Assembly (NCBI GenBank): GCA_005862285.1
Contig: SZXW01000010.1
Coordinates: forward strand, 372,001 to 436,000
Source of the DNA: Chlorobium sp.
GTDB lineage: Bacteria; Bacteroidota; Chlorobiia; Chlorobiales; Chlorobiaceae
Reading direction: 5' to 3'
DNA: 64,000 bases
Shown here one piece after another: positions 21,778 to 29,590 of the stretch (the stretch's first letter is position 1; each line of letters begins with the position of its first letter). The position numbers and the translations under genes are program-made. The notes below the pieces were generated by a model. It ran no database searches. It saw only the letters and a list, made by a program, of their open reading frames with translations, and was not told the DNA's origin.

Positions 21778-22992
21778 ATGAATTCTTCCAGGAACATCAG
21801 TATAGAGGAAGCGGGCACTATTCCAGTCGGCTTGCAGCATGTCGAACTGATCGAACGCAAAGGCACCGGACATCCTGACACGATCTGCGACTCGGTTATG
21901 GAAGCCGTCTGCCTGAGCCTCTGCAAAGAATACATGAACCGTGCCGGGCGTATTCTGCACCACAACATCGACAAAGGAATGCTTGTTGCGGGAAGGACCC
22001 TTGTCAAACCAGGTGGCGGTATCATCATGGAACCCATAAAAATCATTTTCGGCGACCGGGCAACCCAGACATTCAGGGATACCGAGATTCCCGTTGGTGA
22101 AATCGCCGAAGCTGCCGCGAAAAAATGGCTGAAAGAAAATCTCCGTTTTGTTGACCCGGATCAGCACGTCTGTTTCCAGAATGAAATCAAGCCCGGTTCG
22201 GCAGAACTGAGCGACATTTTCGCACGCGGGATCCTGACCGCCAACGATACATCGGTTGGAGCAGGTTATGCACCGTTAAGCGCAACTGAAACGCTTGTGC
22301 TCGAAACGGAACGGTTTCTCAACTCTCCGGAATTCAAACATGCCTTCCCGGAAACAGGAGAGGATGTCAAGGTCATGGGGTACAGAAACCGCAATACCCT
22401 CACCCTGACCATTGCCATGGCGTTCGTCGACCGTTTTGTTTCCAGCCCGTCAGATTACTTTAAACGCAAGCAGAACGCGCTCGATGCCATTCATGCATAC
22501 ATTTCTTCGAAAAACCACTCCTTTGATAAGGTGGATGTAGCACTCAATACGCTTGACGATCCATCCCGTGGGGAGAACGGCATCTACCTCACCGTGCTCG
22601 GAACATCAGCTGAAGGCGCTGACGGAGGCGAAGTCGGCCGGGGAAACAGGGTGAACGGACTCATCGCATTCGGAAGGCCGGTAAGCCTCGAAGCCGCTGC
22701 AGGAAAAAACCCGGTCAGCCATATCGGAAAAATATACAATGTGCTGGCGAGGGAAATGGCATACCGCATTTACAGGGAAGTTTGCGGTATAGCGGAAATT
22801 TCCCTCTTCCTTTGCAGCCAGATCGGCAAACCTCTCGATCAGCCCCTTTCCGCTTCGGCAAGGATAATTCCGGAAAATGATGTCAAACTGAAAGATATCG
22901 AAAAGGATATCATTGCCATTATCGACGATGAACTCGCAAATATCGGCAATTTCACATCCCGCCTCGCCCAAGGCGAATTCACGGTCTGCTGA
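21778..22992 (+). CDS. Archaeal-type S-adenosylmethionine synthetase
   Basis: AdoMet synthetase of 404 residues that makes S-adenosylmethionine from methionine and ATP. It belongs to the archaeal MAT family, not the bacterial MetK family: [81 protein letters not shown] and [19 protein letters not shown] match that type. The ATG lies after a 280-bp AT-rich leader in which I see no SAM riboswitch. Green sulfur bacteria use much AdoMet for pigment methylation. Whether a bacterial-type MetK exists elsewhere in the genome cannot be seen here. Confidence 0.9.
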   Translation: MNSSRNISIEEAGTIPVGLQHVELIERKGTGHPDTICDSVMEAVCLSLCKEYMNRAGRILHHNIDKGMLVAGRTLVKPGGGIIMEPIKIIFGDRATQTFRDTEIPVGEIAEAAAKKWLKENLRFVDPDQHVCFQNEIKPGSAELSDIFARGILTANDTSVGAGYAPLSATETLVLETERFLNSPEFKHAFPETGEDVKVMGYRNRNTLTLTIAMAFVDRFVSSPSDYFKRKQNALDAIHAYISSKNHSFDKVDVALNTLDDPSRGENGIYLTVLGTSAEGADGGEVGRGNRVNGLIAFGRPVSLEAAAGKNPVSHIGKIYNVLAREMAYRIYREVCGIAEISLFLCSQIGKPLDQPLSASARIIPENDVKLKDIEKDIIAIIDDELANIGNFTSRLAQGEFTVC

Positions 22993-22997
22993 AGGGT

Positions 22998-23033
22998 GGA
23001 AAATCAGTGGCAGAGGCGATTTCTGATTTTTCC
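22998..23033 (+). terminator. Probable terminator after the AdoMet synthetase gene
   Basis: Stem with core AAATCAG/CTGATTT, extended by GG/CC around an extra T, begins 5 bp after the stop codon; the right arm carries a T-rich run. The loop of 15 nt is rather long. Confidence 0.45.
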
Positions 23034-23395
23034 CTTGATTGAAGCTCATCCAACCAATATGTGACATATCGGTAACAAAGAATGTCAGAATAATATTGCA
23101 GGAAAATCAGACAGGGTTGGAGATTCTATTTGAGCGTTCCAGTTTTTTAGGCTAAAATCCTGTTCTCCTGACATAATTTCAAGTAGACGACAATGTATTC
23201 CATGTGAATTAAATCGAATGATTTTAAGATAATTTCTACGATTTGCAGGCATCACGTCTTGTTTATGTTCAAATATCAATTTATAAAGCACTTCTTACAT
23301 AGCCTCTTCATCCCCCATTTTCAAGCTTTTTTGTTAAAACTTTGCAAACAATTCCATATCTGCTTTACAACTCTAAAATGTTCGTAAAAAAAAAA

Positions 23396-23422
23396 TTATT
23401 ATTTTGTGTAACAAAATAATAA
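23396..23422. promoter_or_regulatory. 27-bp perfect palindrome upstream of the response regulator
   Basis: Arms TTATTATTTTGT and ACAAAATAATAA pair perfectly around the spacer GTA. It lies 166 bp before the regulator start codon. AT-rich palindromes of this size are commonly dimer binding sites; no protein can be assigned. The right half contains GTAACAA, the heptamer seen in the Pho-box arrays, but only once and without an 11-bp partner. Confidence 0.5.
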
Positions 23423-23587
23423 GGCACTATTTTTAAAATACTTAGTAGTGTTTATTCTTTTTTTTACAACTGCTTTGATTCCACACAATAAGCGTTTAAA
23501 TCTATTGTTTATCAAACAGAATCACCCCTTACGGCAATATTTATTTAGTATCTATAATTATTGAGACAGGGATTAAAATTAGACATT

Positions 23588-24283
23588 ATGTCACTACCAA
23601 TGATACTCGTTGTTGAAGACGACCTGAATCTTGCAAATCTACTTGTTTATAACCTTGAACGTGCCGGTATTAACTGCGCTGTTTCCGTTTCAGGAGAAGA
23701 TGCTCTAAATCAACTCCCAAGAAAAAGTTTCGATCTTGTCCTCCTGGATATCATGCTTCCTGGAATTGATGGATTCGAAGTATGCCGACAAATCCGACAG
23801 CATCAGATATACAGGGAGATGCCGATTATTATGCTGACAGCCAAAGGAGAAGAAATCGATCGTATCCTCGGGTTTGAACTCGGCATTGATGACTATGTTG
23901 TCAAACCATATAGCCCTCGTGAACTCATACTTAGAATAAGAGCAGTTTTAAAACGCGACCGGCGTTCTGGCAGCAAAATACAAAACACACTCAAGAGTAA
24001 TGGTATAGATATTGATTTGACATGCCATAAGGTCACTCTTGATGGTAAAGAGCTTATATTGACGATGATGGAATTCAAGCTGCTTGTAACTTTTTTAAAA
24101 AGAAAAGATCAGGCCCTTTCTCGAGAAGTACTTCTCAGCGATGTTTGGGAAACAGATACAAATATAAATACCAGAACCATCGATACACACATTACAAGGT
24201 TACGTGATAAACTCGGTGAAAAAGGAGAAATGATAAAAACGATACGCGGGATCGGCTATAAACTTCAAGGATCAATCGAGTAA
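23588..24283 (+). CDS. OmpR/PhoB-type response regulator, probable PhoB/PhoP orthologue
   Basis: Two-domain DNA-binding regulator of 231 residues. The receiver has the acidic pair at residues 10-12, phospho-acceptor Asp54 in LVLLDIMLPGIDG, MLTAKGEE, and the switch Lys in DDYVVKPYSPREL. The C-terminal winged helix ends in TRTIDTHITRLRDKLGEKGEMIKTIRGIGYKL. The ATG at 23588 is preferred over an in-frame TTG at 23561, which would add nine atypical residues. The wording of the receiver is PhoB-like, and the phosphate genes at 32-47 kb make a Pho role plausible. Its expected kinase partner is cut off just downstream. Confidence 0.88.
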   Translation: MSLPMILVVEDDLNLANLLVYNLERAGINCAVSVSGEDALNQLPRKSFDLVLLDIMLPGIDGFEVCRQIRQHQIYREMPIIMLTAKGEEIDRILGFELGIDDYVVKPYSPRELILRIRAVLKRDRRSGSKIQNTLKSNGIDIDLTCHKVTLDGKELILTMMEFKLLVTFLKRKDQALSREVLLSDVWETDTNINTRTIDTHITRLRDKLGEKGEMIKTIRGIGYKLQGSIE

Positions 24284-24288
24284 AATTC

Positions 24289-24420
24289 ATGCTGTCAAGG
24301 ATTCCTTTAAGACCAGTCGCCGTAACCGTCTCCTTTGTTTTTATATCTGTATTTGTCGGTCTTTTTCTGTTTAGTGCACAAATAAAAGTTGATAACTCGC
24401 CAAGAGTCTTTTTTGCTTAA
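24289..24420 (+). pseudogene. Truncated start of a sensor histidine kinase (PhoR-like)
   Basis: An open frame of 43 codons starts 5 bp after the response regulator stop, where the cognate kinase gene is expected. It encodes MLSRIPLRPVAVTVSFVF and a further hydrophobic run, i.e. a basic N-terminus and one membrane helix as in PhoR-type kinases, then diverges into VDNSPRVFFA and a stop. No HisKA or ATPase domain follows; 36 bp later the arsenic operon ends on the other strand. I read this as the 5' remnant of a kinase deleted when the arsenic cluster arrived. A genuine 43-residue membrane peptide is the alternative. Confidence 0.6.
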
Positions 24421-24455
24421 TCTTTGTCAAGTATTACTGAGTGCCTATAGGCCTG

Positions 24456-25481
24456 TCAATCATTTGTACGTTCATACCAGTCTTTTGAAGCATTGACAAT
24501 TCTAACGACCAGCAGCATCACAGGCACTTCTATAAGAACGCCTACGACGGTTGCAAGCGCTGCGCCTGAGTTGAACCCGAACAAGCTGATGGCTGCAGCC
24601 ACGGCAAGCTCGAAGAAATTGGATGCACCAATCAGAGCGGAAGGACCAGCTACTGAGTGTTTCTCGCCGACCAGCCGGTTCAGTCCGTAAGCAAGGGCTG
24701 AGTTGAAAAACACCTGGACGAGAATCGGAACGGCAAGCAATGCGATGACAAGCGGCTGTCTCAGGATGGCTTCACCCTGAAACGCGAAGAGCAGCACAAG
24801 GGTTGCGAGCAAGGCAGCGATTGACCATGGCCCGATTTTTTCCATAGCGGCATCAAAAGACCCCTGCCCCTTTGCAAACAGCGATTTGCGCCACACCTGG
24901 GCAAGGATGACCGGAATTACGATGTAGAGCACTACCGAGGTTATCAGCGTGGCCCATGGCACGGTAATGGCCGAAATTCCGAGCAAAAGACCCACAAGCG
25001 GAGCGAAGACCACGACCATGATGGTGTCGTTCAGGGCAACCTGCGAGAGCGTGAACAGCGGATCACCGTTGGTAAGGCGGCTCCAGACGAAAACCATAGC
25101 CGTGCACGGCGCGGCGGCAAGCAGGATCAGTCCGGCGATGTAGCTGTCTATCTGCCCTGCCGGAAGCATCGGCGCGAAGAGGTTTCGGATAAAGAGCCAG
25201 CCAAGGAATGCCATCGAAAATGGTTTGACGAGCCAGTTCACCACGAGGGTGACGCCGATGCCGCGGACATGCTGGCGAACCTCGTGCAATGCGCCGAAAT
25301 CGACTTTCACCAGCATCGGGATGATCATCACCCATATCAGGATGCCGACCGGCAGGTTTACCTTTGCGACCTCCATGCGGCCGATCGCCTGAAACAGGCC
25401 AGGCAGCAGCTGGCCGAACGCGATACCGGCGACGATACAGAGAAATACCCAAACGCTCAGGTAGCGTTCAAATACACTCAT
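24456..25481 (-). CDS. acr3: Arsenite efflux permease, ACR3 family
   Basis: Inner-membrane arsenite exporter with about ten transmembrane segments, 341 residues from the chosen start. ACR3 landmarks are LSVWVFLCIVAGIAFGQLLP, LPVGILIWVMIIPMLVKVDF, the AAPCTAMVFVWSRLTNGDP loop with the essential cysteine, NDTIMVVVFAP and the GASNFFELAVAAAISLFG segment. The frame is open back to 25589, but the ATG at 25481 fits family length and follows a GAAGG ribosome-binding site by 7 nt. It is the last gene of the ars operon and is probably driven by the ArsA ATPase upstream. Confidence 0.93.
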   Translation of the reverse strand: MSVFERYLSVWVFLCIVAGIAFGQLLPGLFQAIGRMEVAKVNLPVGILIWVMIIPMLVKVDFGALHEVRQHVRGIGVTLVVNWLVKPFSMAFLGWLFIRNLFAPMLPAGQIDSYIAGLILLAAAPCTAMVFVWSRLTNGDPLFTLSQVALNDTIMVVVFAPLVGLLLGISAITVPWATLITSVVLYIVIPVILAQVWRKSLFAKGQGSFDAAMEKIGPWSIAALLATLVLLFAFQGEAILRQPLVIALLAVPILVQVFFNSALAYGLNRLVGEKHSVAGPSALIGASNFFELAVAAAISLFGFNSGAALATVVGVLIEVPVMLLVVRIVNASKDWYERTND

Positions 25482-25551
25482 GGTTGAGCCTTCGGATTTT
25501 TTTATTGAGACTTCACATTGAACGGACATAGGTAATCTGGTTTTATCGGGT

Positions 25552-27834
25552 TTAGTTGACGGGGGATTGTCCAAGTTCACGTACGGCATTTTGCAAGGAC
25601 ATCGCGTCGAGATCCTCGATCCTGAGGCTGAGGAACAGCTGGATACGATGAGAAATCTGCATCAGCGAGTCGTGAAATGCCTTGTGCTTCTGCTCCTTCG
25701 AGCCCTGGACTGCGACCGGGTCAGGAAAACCCCAATGCGCCGTGATAGGCTGACCTGGCCATGCTGGACAGGCTTCGCCTGCTGCCTTGTCGCACACCGT
25801 GAAAATGAAGTCCATCTTTGGTGCGTCCGGTCCGGCGAATTCATCCCAGCTCTTGCTCCGCAGACCCTTGACACCATAACCCAGACTTTCGAGCAACTCG
25901 AGCGCCATCGGATCGACCTCGCCTCGCGGATGACTGCCGGCACTGAACGCCTTGAACCGGACATTGCCAAGACGGTTCAGGACAGACTCGGCAATGATGC
26001 TCCGGGCTGAGTTACCGGTGCAGATGAAAAGTGCGTTATAGGTTTTATTTTCCATGTCAGAATGTTTTACGTTCGATTGAGATAGTGCAAGCAATTGGGT
26101 TATGCCGATTGGCTCCAGCTTAAGCAACGGAACGACGGCATATCGTCTGGAGTACCGGGTGGCTATGCGGTCGATTTCCCGACGCTCATTCAACTCACGC
26201 TGCTTCAGCAAGGGCGAGTGCAGCGCGCCTGATGCGACGGCGTTGTTGACTACCCATGCCCATGGCTCGATGCCTGCTCGACGAAGCTCCTCCTGGAGAG
26301 CGGCCGCCTCCAGCACGGGTGTGGGTTCTGCAAGGGTGACAATCAGCACTTTGGTCTGCCGTGGGTCCTGCAACTGCATCATCGGAGTGATTTCAATCAA
26401 GCCGGAAGCGCCTGCCTGTCGGGTGATTTCGCGGTGATAGGCCCCGGTGGCATCGAGCAGCAGAAGCGTATGACCGGTCGGAGCAGTATCCATGACGACG
26501 AATTTCCGGTCTGCCTCACGGATGATTTTCGAGAACGCCTGAAATACGGCGATCTCCTCTGTACACGGCGAGCGCAGGTCCTCTTCCAGAAGCGCCCGGC
26601 CTTCTGCATCGAGATGGGCGCCTTTGGTTTCAAGTACGAGCTGTCGATAACGTTCCGTTTCTTCGTGAGGATCGATCCTGCTGACCATGAGGTTGTCCAT
26701 CTTACCCTCAATAGTATCGGAAAGGTGCGCCGCCGGATCGGAGGTGGAGAGATGTACCGGCAGGCCGCGCAGGGCAAGTTCGACGGCGAAAGCAGCCGCA
26801 AGAGTGGTTTTGCCGACCCCGCCTTTACCCATGAACATAATGAGGCCATGACCATCACCGGCAATATCATCGACCAGCGAAGAAAGTGCCAGGGCGGCCT
26901 GTGATGAAGTGGGGATTTCAATGCAGAGCTCCGAAGTCGCAGCAACGTCGTTATTCAGCAGCTGGTGAAGTGCGTCGAGACCGACAAGATTGAACGGCTT
27001 GAGTGACACCATATCGCGAGGCAGTAATTGCAGCGTTACCGGAATGGCAGCCAATGCCGCCTGTTCACGTTCGAAGATGGCCGCTGCCAGATCGTCCTGC
27101 TCCGCTTCGGCCGATGGCATAACACCGTTGATGACAAGGTATTGCTGTAAGAGCCCGACTGCAGCAAGTTCTTCATGGGTCCGGGCGACCTCCCGCAGCG
27201 TGGACTTCTGGGCACGGGCAACCAGAACAAGGCGGGTCTGCCTCGGGTCTGAGAGGGCCTCGACGGCCTCTTTGTATTGTGTCCGTTGCTTCTCAAGCCC
27301 TGAAAGTGGCCCGAGGCATGAAGCATCGCCCTTCGAGGTTTCAAGAAAACCGCTCCATGCACCCGGCAGCTGCAAAAGGCGGATGGTATGCCCCGTGGGC
27401 GCCGTGTCGAAAACAATATGGTCGTAGAAAGCGGTCAATTCCGTATCGGTAAGAAGAGCGGTGAACTCGTCAAAGGCGGCGATCTCCGTCGTGCATGCAC
27501 CGGAAAGCTGTTCCTCGATGTTCTTGACTACCGCATCAGGCAGCACACCCCGCACGGGACCGACAATTCGGTCACGATAAGCCCTGGCCGCAGCCTGAGG
27601 ATCGATCTCGAGCGCGAAAAGGTTTGGCGAAGTGTTTGTCAGGGCTTTAATCCGATTGCCAATGGCCACGCCGAATACCTGCCCCACATTCGAGGCGGGG
27701 TCGGTGCTGACCAGCAGTACGCGCCGTCCTTCCTCCGAGAGCTGCAGAGCTGTTGCGCAGGCAATAGAGGTCTTTCCCACGCCACCCTTGCCGGTGAAGA
27801 AGAGATAGCGCGGGGGAGTAATAAGAAACTTCAT
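25552..27834 (-). CDS. arsA: ArsA arsenite ATPase fused to ArsC arsenate reductase
   Basis: A single open frame of 760 residues. Residues 1 to about 593 are a full two-half ArsA: P-loop 1 FFTGKGGVGKTS (13-23), signature DTAPTGHTIRLLQLPGAW, second P-loop MGKGGVGKTTLAAA and DTAPTGHTLLLLDATGAY. The three As(III)-binding cysteines of E. coli ArsA are kept in SGACTTEIA, ASCLGPLSG and RSPCTEEIA. After the short linker QSNVKHSD, residues 594-760 are a complete ArsC of the low-molecular-weight phosphatase type (FICTGNSARS, later VCDKAAGEAC). The internal ArsC ATG (26055) has no evident ribosome-binding site, so the fusion is probably translated as one protein that could reduce arsenate and energise export. 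The start at 27834 matches ArsA; the frame is open to 27918. Confidence 0.94.
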   Translation of the reverse strand: MKFLITPPRYLFFTGKGGVGKTSIACATALQLSEEGRRVLLVSTDPASNVGQVFGVAIGNRIKALTNTSPNLFALEIDPQAAARAYRDRIVGPVRGVLPDAVVKNIEEQLSGACTTEIAAFDEFTALLTDTELTAFYDHIVFDTAPTGHTIRLLQLPGAWSGFLETSKGDASCLGPLSGLEKQRTQYKEAVEALSDPRQTRLVLVARAQKSTLREVARTHEELAAVGLLQQYLVINGVMPSAEAEQDDLAAAIFEREQAALAAIPVTLQLLPRDMVSLKPFNLVGLDALHQLLNNDVAATSELCIEIPTSSQAALALSSLVDDIAGDGHGLIMFMGKGGVGKTTLAAAFAVELALRGLPVHLSTSDPAAHLSDTIEGKMDNLMVSRIDPHEETERYRQLVLETKGAHLDAEGRALLEEDLRSPCTEEIAVFQAFSKIIREADRKFVVMDTAPTGHTLLLLDATGAYHREITRQAGASGLIEITPMMQLQDPRQTKVLIVTLAEPTPVLEAAALQEELRRAGIEPWAWVVNNAVASGALHSPLLKQRELNERREIDRIATRYSRRYAVVPLLKLEPIGITQLLALSQSNVKHSDMENKTYNALFICTGNSARSIIAESVLNRLGNVRFKAFSAGSHPRGEVDPMALELLESLGYGVKGLRSKSWDEFAGPDAPKMDFIFTVCDKAAGEACPAWPGQPITAHWGFPDPVAVQGSKEQKHKAFHDSLMQISHRIQLFLSLRIEDLDAMSLQNAVRELGQSPVN

Positions 27835-27848
27835 TTTTTCAATCCCGT

Positions 27849-28205
27849 TCAGCAGCAGCTCTTTCCTGAACAGCAGCTTTGCGGTTTCGGAGCTGCCGAC
27901 AGAGAGATTCCCGACCATCGGGCAAGATCCGCACGGGATGGGTAAAGTCCGGCCATGGCGATGTCTCCGCCGACGAGGGTAAGGGGCAGTGATTCCTGGC
28001 CGGAACGCTCGAGGAACTCCCTGACGGTCGCGTTTTCGGCAAAGGCCATCGGTTGCTGAGCGAGATTGACCCGCTCCACCGGAACGCCGTTCTGCCTGGC
28101 CCAGTTCACGTCAGCTGTGAAGGTGACGAGGGTCTGGTCAACGTCCACACCGCAAACGCCAGTGCTGCAGCAGAGAGCCGGTTCAAATATCTGTATGGTT
28201 TTCAT
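27849..28205 (-). CDS. arsD: ArsD arsenic metallochaperone/trans-acting repressor
   Basis: Hands As(III) to ArsA and weakly represses the operon. The 118-residue protein begins MKTIQIFEPALCCSTGVCG, with Cys12, Cys13 and Cys18 at exactly the positions of E. coli ArsD. It also keeps the two C-terminal vicinal pairs (Cys111-112 and Cys117-118, in QSCCSGKSCC), which many short ArsD proteins lack. The frame is open 20 codons further upstream, but the ATG at 28205 fits the family. It ends 14 bp before arsA, as expected for a chaperone/ATPase pair. Confidence 0.95.
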   Translation of the reverse strand: MKTIQIFEPALCCSTGVCGVDVDQTLVTFTADVNWARQNGVPVERVNLAQQPMAFAENATVREFLERSGQESLPLTLVGGDIAMAGLYPSRADLARWSGISLSAAPKPQSCCSGKSCC

Positions 28206-28218
28206 AATGAATGTAAGT

Positions 28219-28716
28219 TTAGCAGTGTAAGGTTGCGGAAGGCAGCAAGGTGCCGATTCGGTCAAGTTCGAGTTTCAGGTGCTGAGGATCGTGTCTGATT
28301 TCATCCAGAGGAAGCCTCAGGAATGCCTCAATACGAGCACGAAGGATGCTGTAGGCAGTCATGAATGCCCCATCGATCTCCTCTTCGGTGCCGGTTGCGT
28401 GGACCGGGTCTTCAACGCCCCAGTGGGTACGAAGCACAGGGCCGAGGAATGCCGGGCAGGTTTCACCTGCGGCGTTCGAGCAGACGGTAATGACGATATC
28501 CGGTGTAACCGGGAGGTTGTCCCATGATTTGCTATGGTATCCGGAGGTCGGAATGCCTTCACGCTGTAACAGAGCAATCGAGCGCGGATGGATGTATCCA
28601 GCCGGTTTGCTGCCAGCGCTCATGGCCCTCAACCCTGCTGGAGCAAGATGGTTGAAGGTGGCTTCAGCGAGTATTGAACGGCATGAGTTGCCGGTGCAGA
28701 GAAAAAGGATGTTCAT
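28219..28716 (-). CDS. arsC: Arsenate reductase, thioredoxin-coupled (stand-alone copy)
   Basis: Reduces arsenate to arsenite. The 165-residue protein shows the CX5R phosphate loop with catalytic Cys7 (FLCTGNSCRS) and the redox pair Cys79/Cys87 in VCSNAAGETC, the thioredoxin-linked (low-molecular-weight phosphatase-type) arrangement. It is a second ArsC, distinct from the domain fused to ArsA two genes downstream; the fused one has Ala where this one has Cys12. It lies between arsR and arsD. Confidence 0.93.
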   Translation of the reverse strand: MNILFLCTGNSCRSILAEATFNHLAPAGLRAMSAGSKPAGYIHPRSIALLQREGIPTSGYHSKSWDNLPVTPDIVITVCSNAAGETCPAFLGPVLRTHWGVEDPVHATGTEEEIDGAFMTAYSILRARIEAFLRLPLDEIRHDPQHLKLELDRIGTLLPSATLHC

Positions 28717-28782
28717 ACGGATGTTTTGTTTGTTATAACTTAGAATTCGATGAACCGGCTTACGACATTATCGACAACCATC

Positions 28783-29142
28783 TCAACGGACTGCCGAGTG
28801 TTGATCCGAACACTGGGGACAGATTGCTGCCGCGCTGAAGTCGCCGCACGTTTGGGGCTTCCCTCCGCAACACTCGTCAGTGAGATAGGCAATCAGGTCG
28901 ATCATAAGCGGCAGATTCGCCCGGTAACGCAGGAAACGACCCTCTTGTTCAACGTTGATAAGAGCGGCGTGCGTCAGTGCCTTCAGGTGAAACGAAAGAT
29001 TTGTCGACGGTAAGTCGAGCGATGCTGCAATTTCGCCTGCCACCATACCATCCATGCCCTGCTTGATGAGTAATCGATAGATGTCAAGGCGCACAGGCGA
29101 TGAGAGCGATTCAAAAATCGTGATTGCTGAGTTCTTGTTCAT
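28783..29142 (-). CDS. arsR: ArsR-type arsenic-responsive repressor
   Basis: Winged-helix repressor of 119 residues, first gene of the ars operon. DNA-binding core: SSPVRLDIYRLLIKQG, AGEIAASLDLPSTNLSFHLKAL. The metal site is not the CVC box of the plasmid R773 type. Instead Cys91, Cys92 and Cys99 occur near the C-terminus (ECCGGKPQTCG), as in the Acidithiobacillus-type ArsR, with two more cysteines at 108 and 111. It should release the operator upstream (29155-29180) when As(III) binds. Confidence 0.93.
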   Translation of the reverse strand: MNKNSAITIFESLSSPVRLDIYRLLIKQGMDGMVAGEIAASLDLPSTNLSFHLKALTHAALINVEQEGRFLRYRANLPLMIDLIAYLTDECCGGKPQTCGDFSAAAICPQCSDQHSAVR

Positions 29143-29154
29143 GTCTGATATTAC

Positions 29155-29180
29155 AATATTTGTTGAATAATTGAAATATT
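29155..29180. promoter_or_regulatory. Candidate ArsR operator
   Basis: Inverted repeat AATATTT-N12-AAATATT starting 13 bp upstream of the arsR start codon, in an AT-rich stretch that should contain the operon promoter. The position fits an autoregulated repressor; the sequence alone does not prove it. Confidence 0.45.
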
Positions 29181-29184
29181 ATAT

Positions 29185-29535
29185 TCAGAAAACGGCATGC
29201 TGCCGGAAAAAGTTTTCCATTCCGTCACATTCATATGAAAAAGTCGACACTGGTCGCTTAATGTCATCGTTGCACAGATCGCCTTGGTCAACTTGTTGGA
29301 GTGCCTGGAAATCCTGGAGGGAGGGGAGAAATGTGCATGAAGCATGGGGTTCACCTTGAACCTGCTTTTCCCAGTCATGGAGACTTGCCGTAGATATATT
29401 CGCATATTCCAGCCACACATGCACCTGCTCTTCAGTTGCACTGTTTTCAAAAAGATCGGGAGCTGATGATGATCCCCTTTTCCTTGCCATGCTTCCGGGT
29501 TGTTGCTGTGAAAAGTTTGCACAGAGTTCACACAT
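29185..29535 (-). CDS. Hypothetical protein upstream of arsR
   Basis: Frame of 116 codons on the arsR strand, not recognised. It starts MCELCANFSQQQPG and contains the fairly acidic middle ATEEQVHVWLEYANISTASL. A good ribosome-binding site (AAGGGAG, 6 nt before the ATG) supports it over the overlapping frame 29151-29531. It ends 42 bp before the arsR start, so the arsR promoter must lie at its very 3' end. It may mark the right edge of the arsenic island. Confidence 0.45.
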   Translation of the reverse strand: MCELCANFSQQQPGSMARKRGSSSAPDLFENSATEEQVHVWLEYANISTASLHDWEKQVQGEPHASCTFLPSLQDFQALQQVDQGDLCNDDIKRPVSTFSYECDGMENFFRQHAVF

Positions 29536-29590
29536 GAACCACTCCCTTTAGCGCCTGCCTTTGCTATTTTCTTTTTTTAATTTTACCGGA

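Larger units (their letters stand above)
22993..23587. other. Intergenic region of 595 bp, AT-rich towards the right
   Basis: Holds the probable terminator above, a short minus-strand reading frame (23085-23291, 68 codons) without supporting features, and a 27-bp perfect palindrome (listed separately). The right half is strongly AT-rich and presumably carries the promoter of the response regulator. No further gene is supported. Confidence 0.7.

Noticed and set aside
23085-23291. 68-codon minus-strand frame after the AdoMet synthetase gene
   Set aside because: No ribosome-binding site or family features; composition looks non-coding.
23331-23348. TTGTTAA-AACT-TTGCAAA, an 11-bp-spaced pair 240 bp upstream of the response regulator, as a fifth Pho box
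   Set aside because: It is too far from the start, in the opposite orientation to the other four, and has only two weak heptamers.
25552-26055. ArsC as a separate gene, with the fusion being an assembly error
   Set aside because: The reading frame runs through the linker without stop or frameshift, and no ribosome-binding site precedes the internal ATG. Reads would still be decisive.
29151-29531. 126-codon frame overlapping the hypothetical gene upstream of arsR
   Set aside because: It uses the same region in another frame, and the ribosome-binding site spacing favours the frame starting at 29535.
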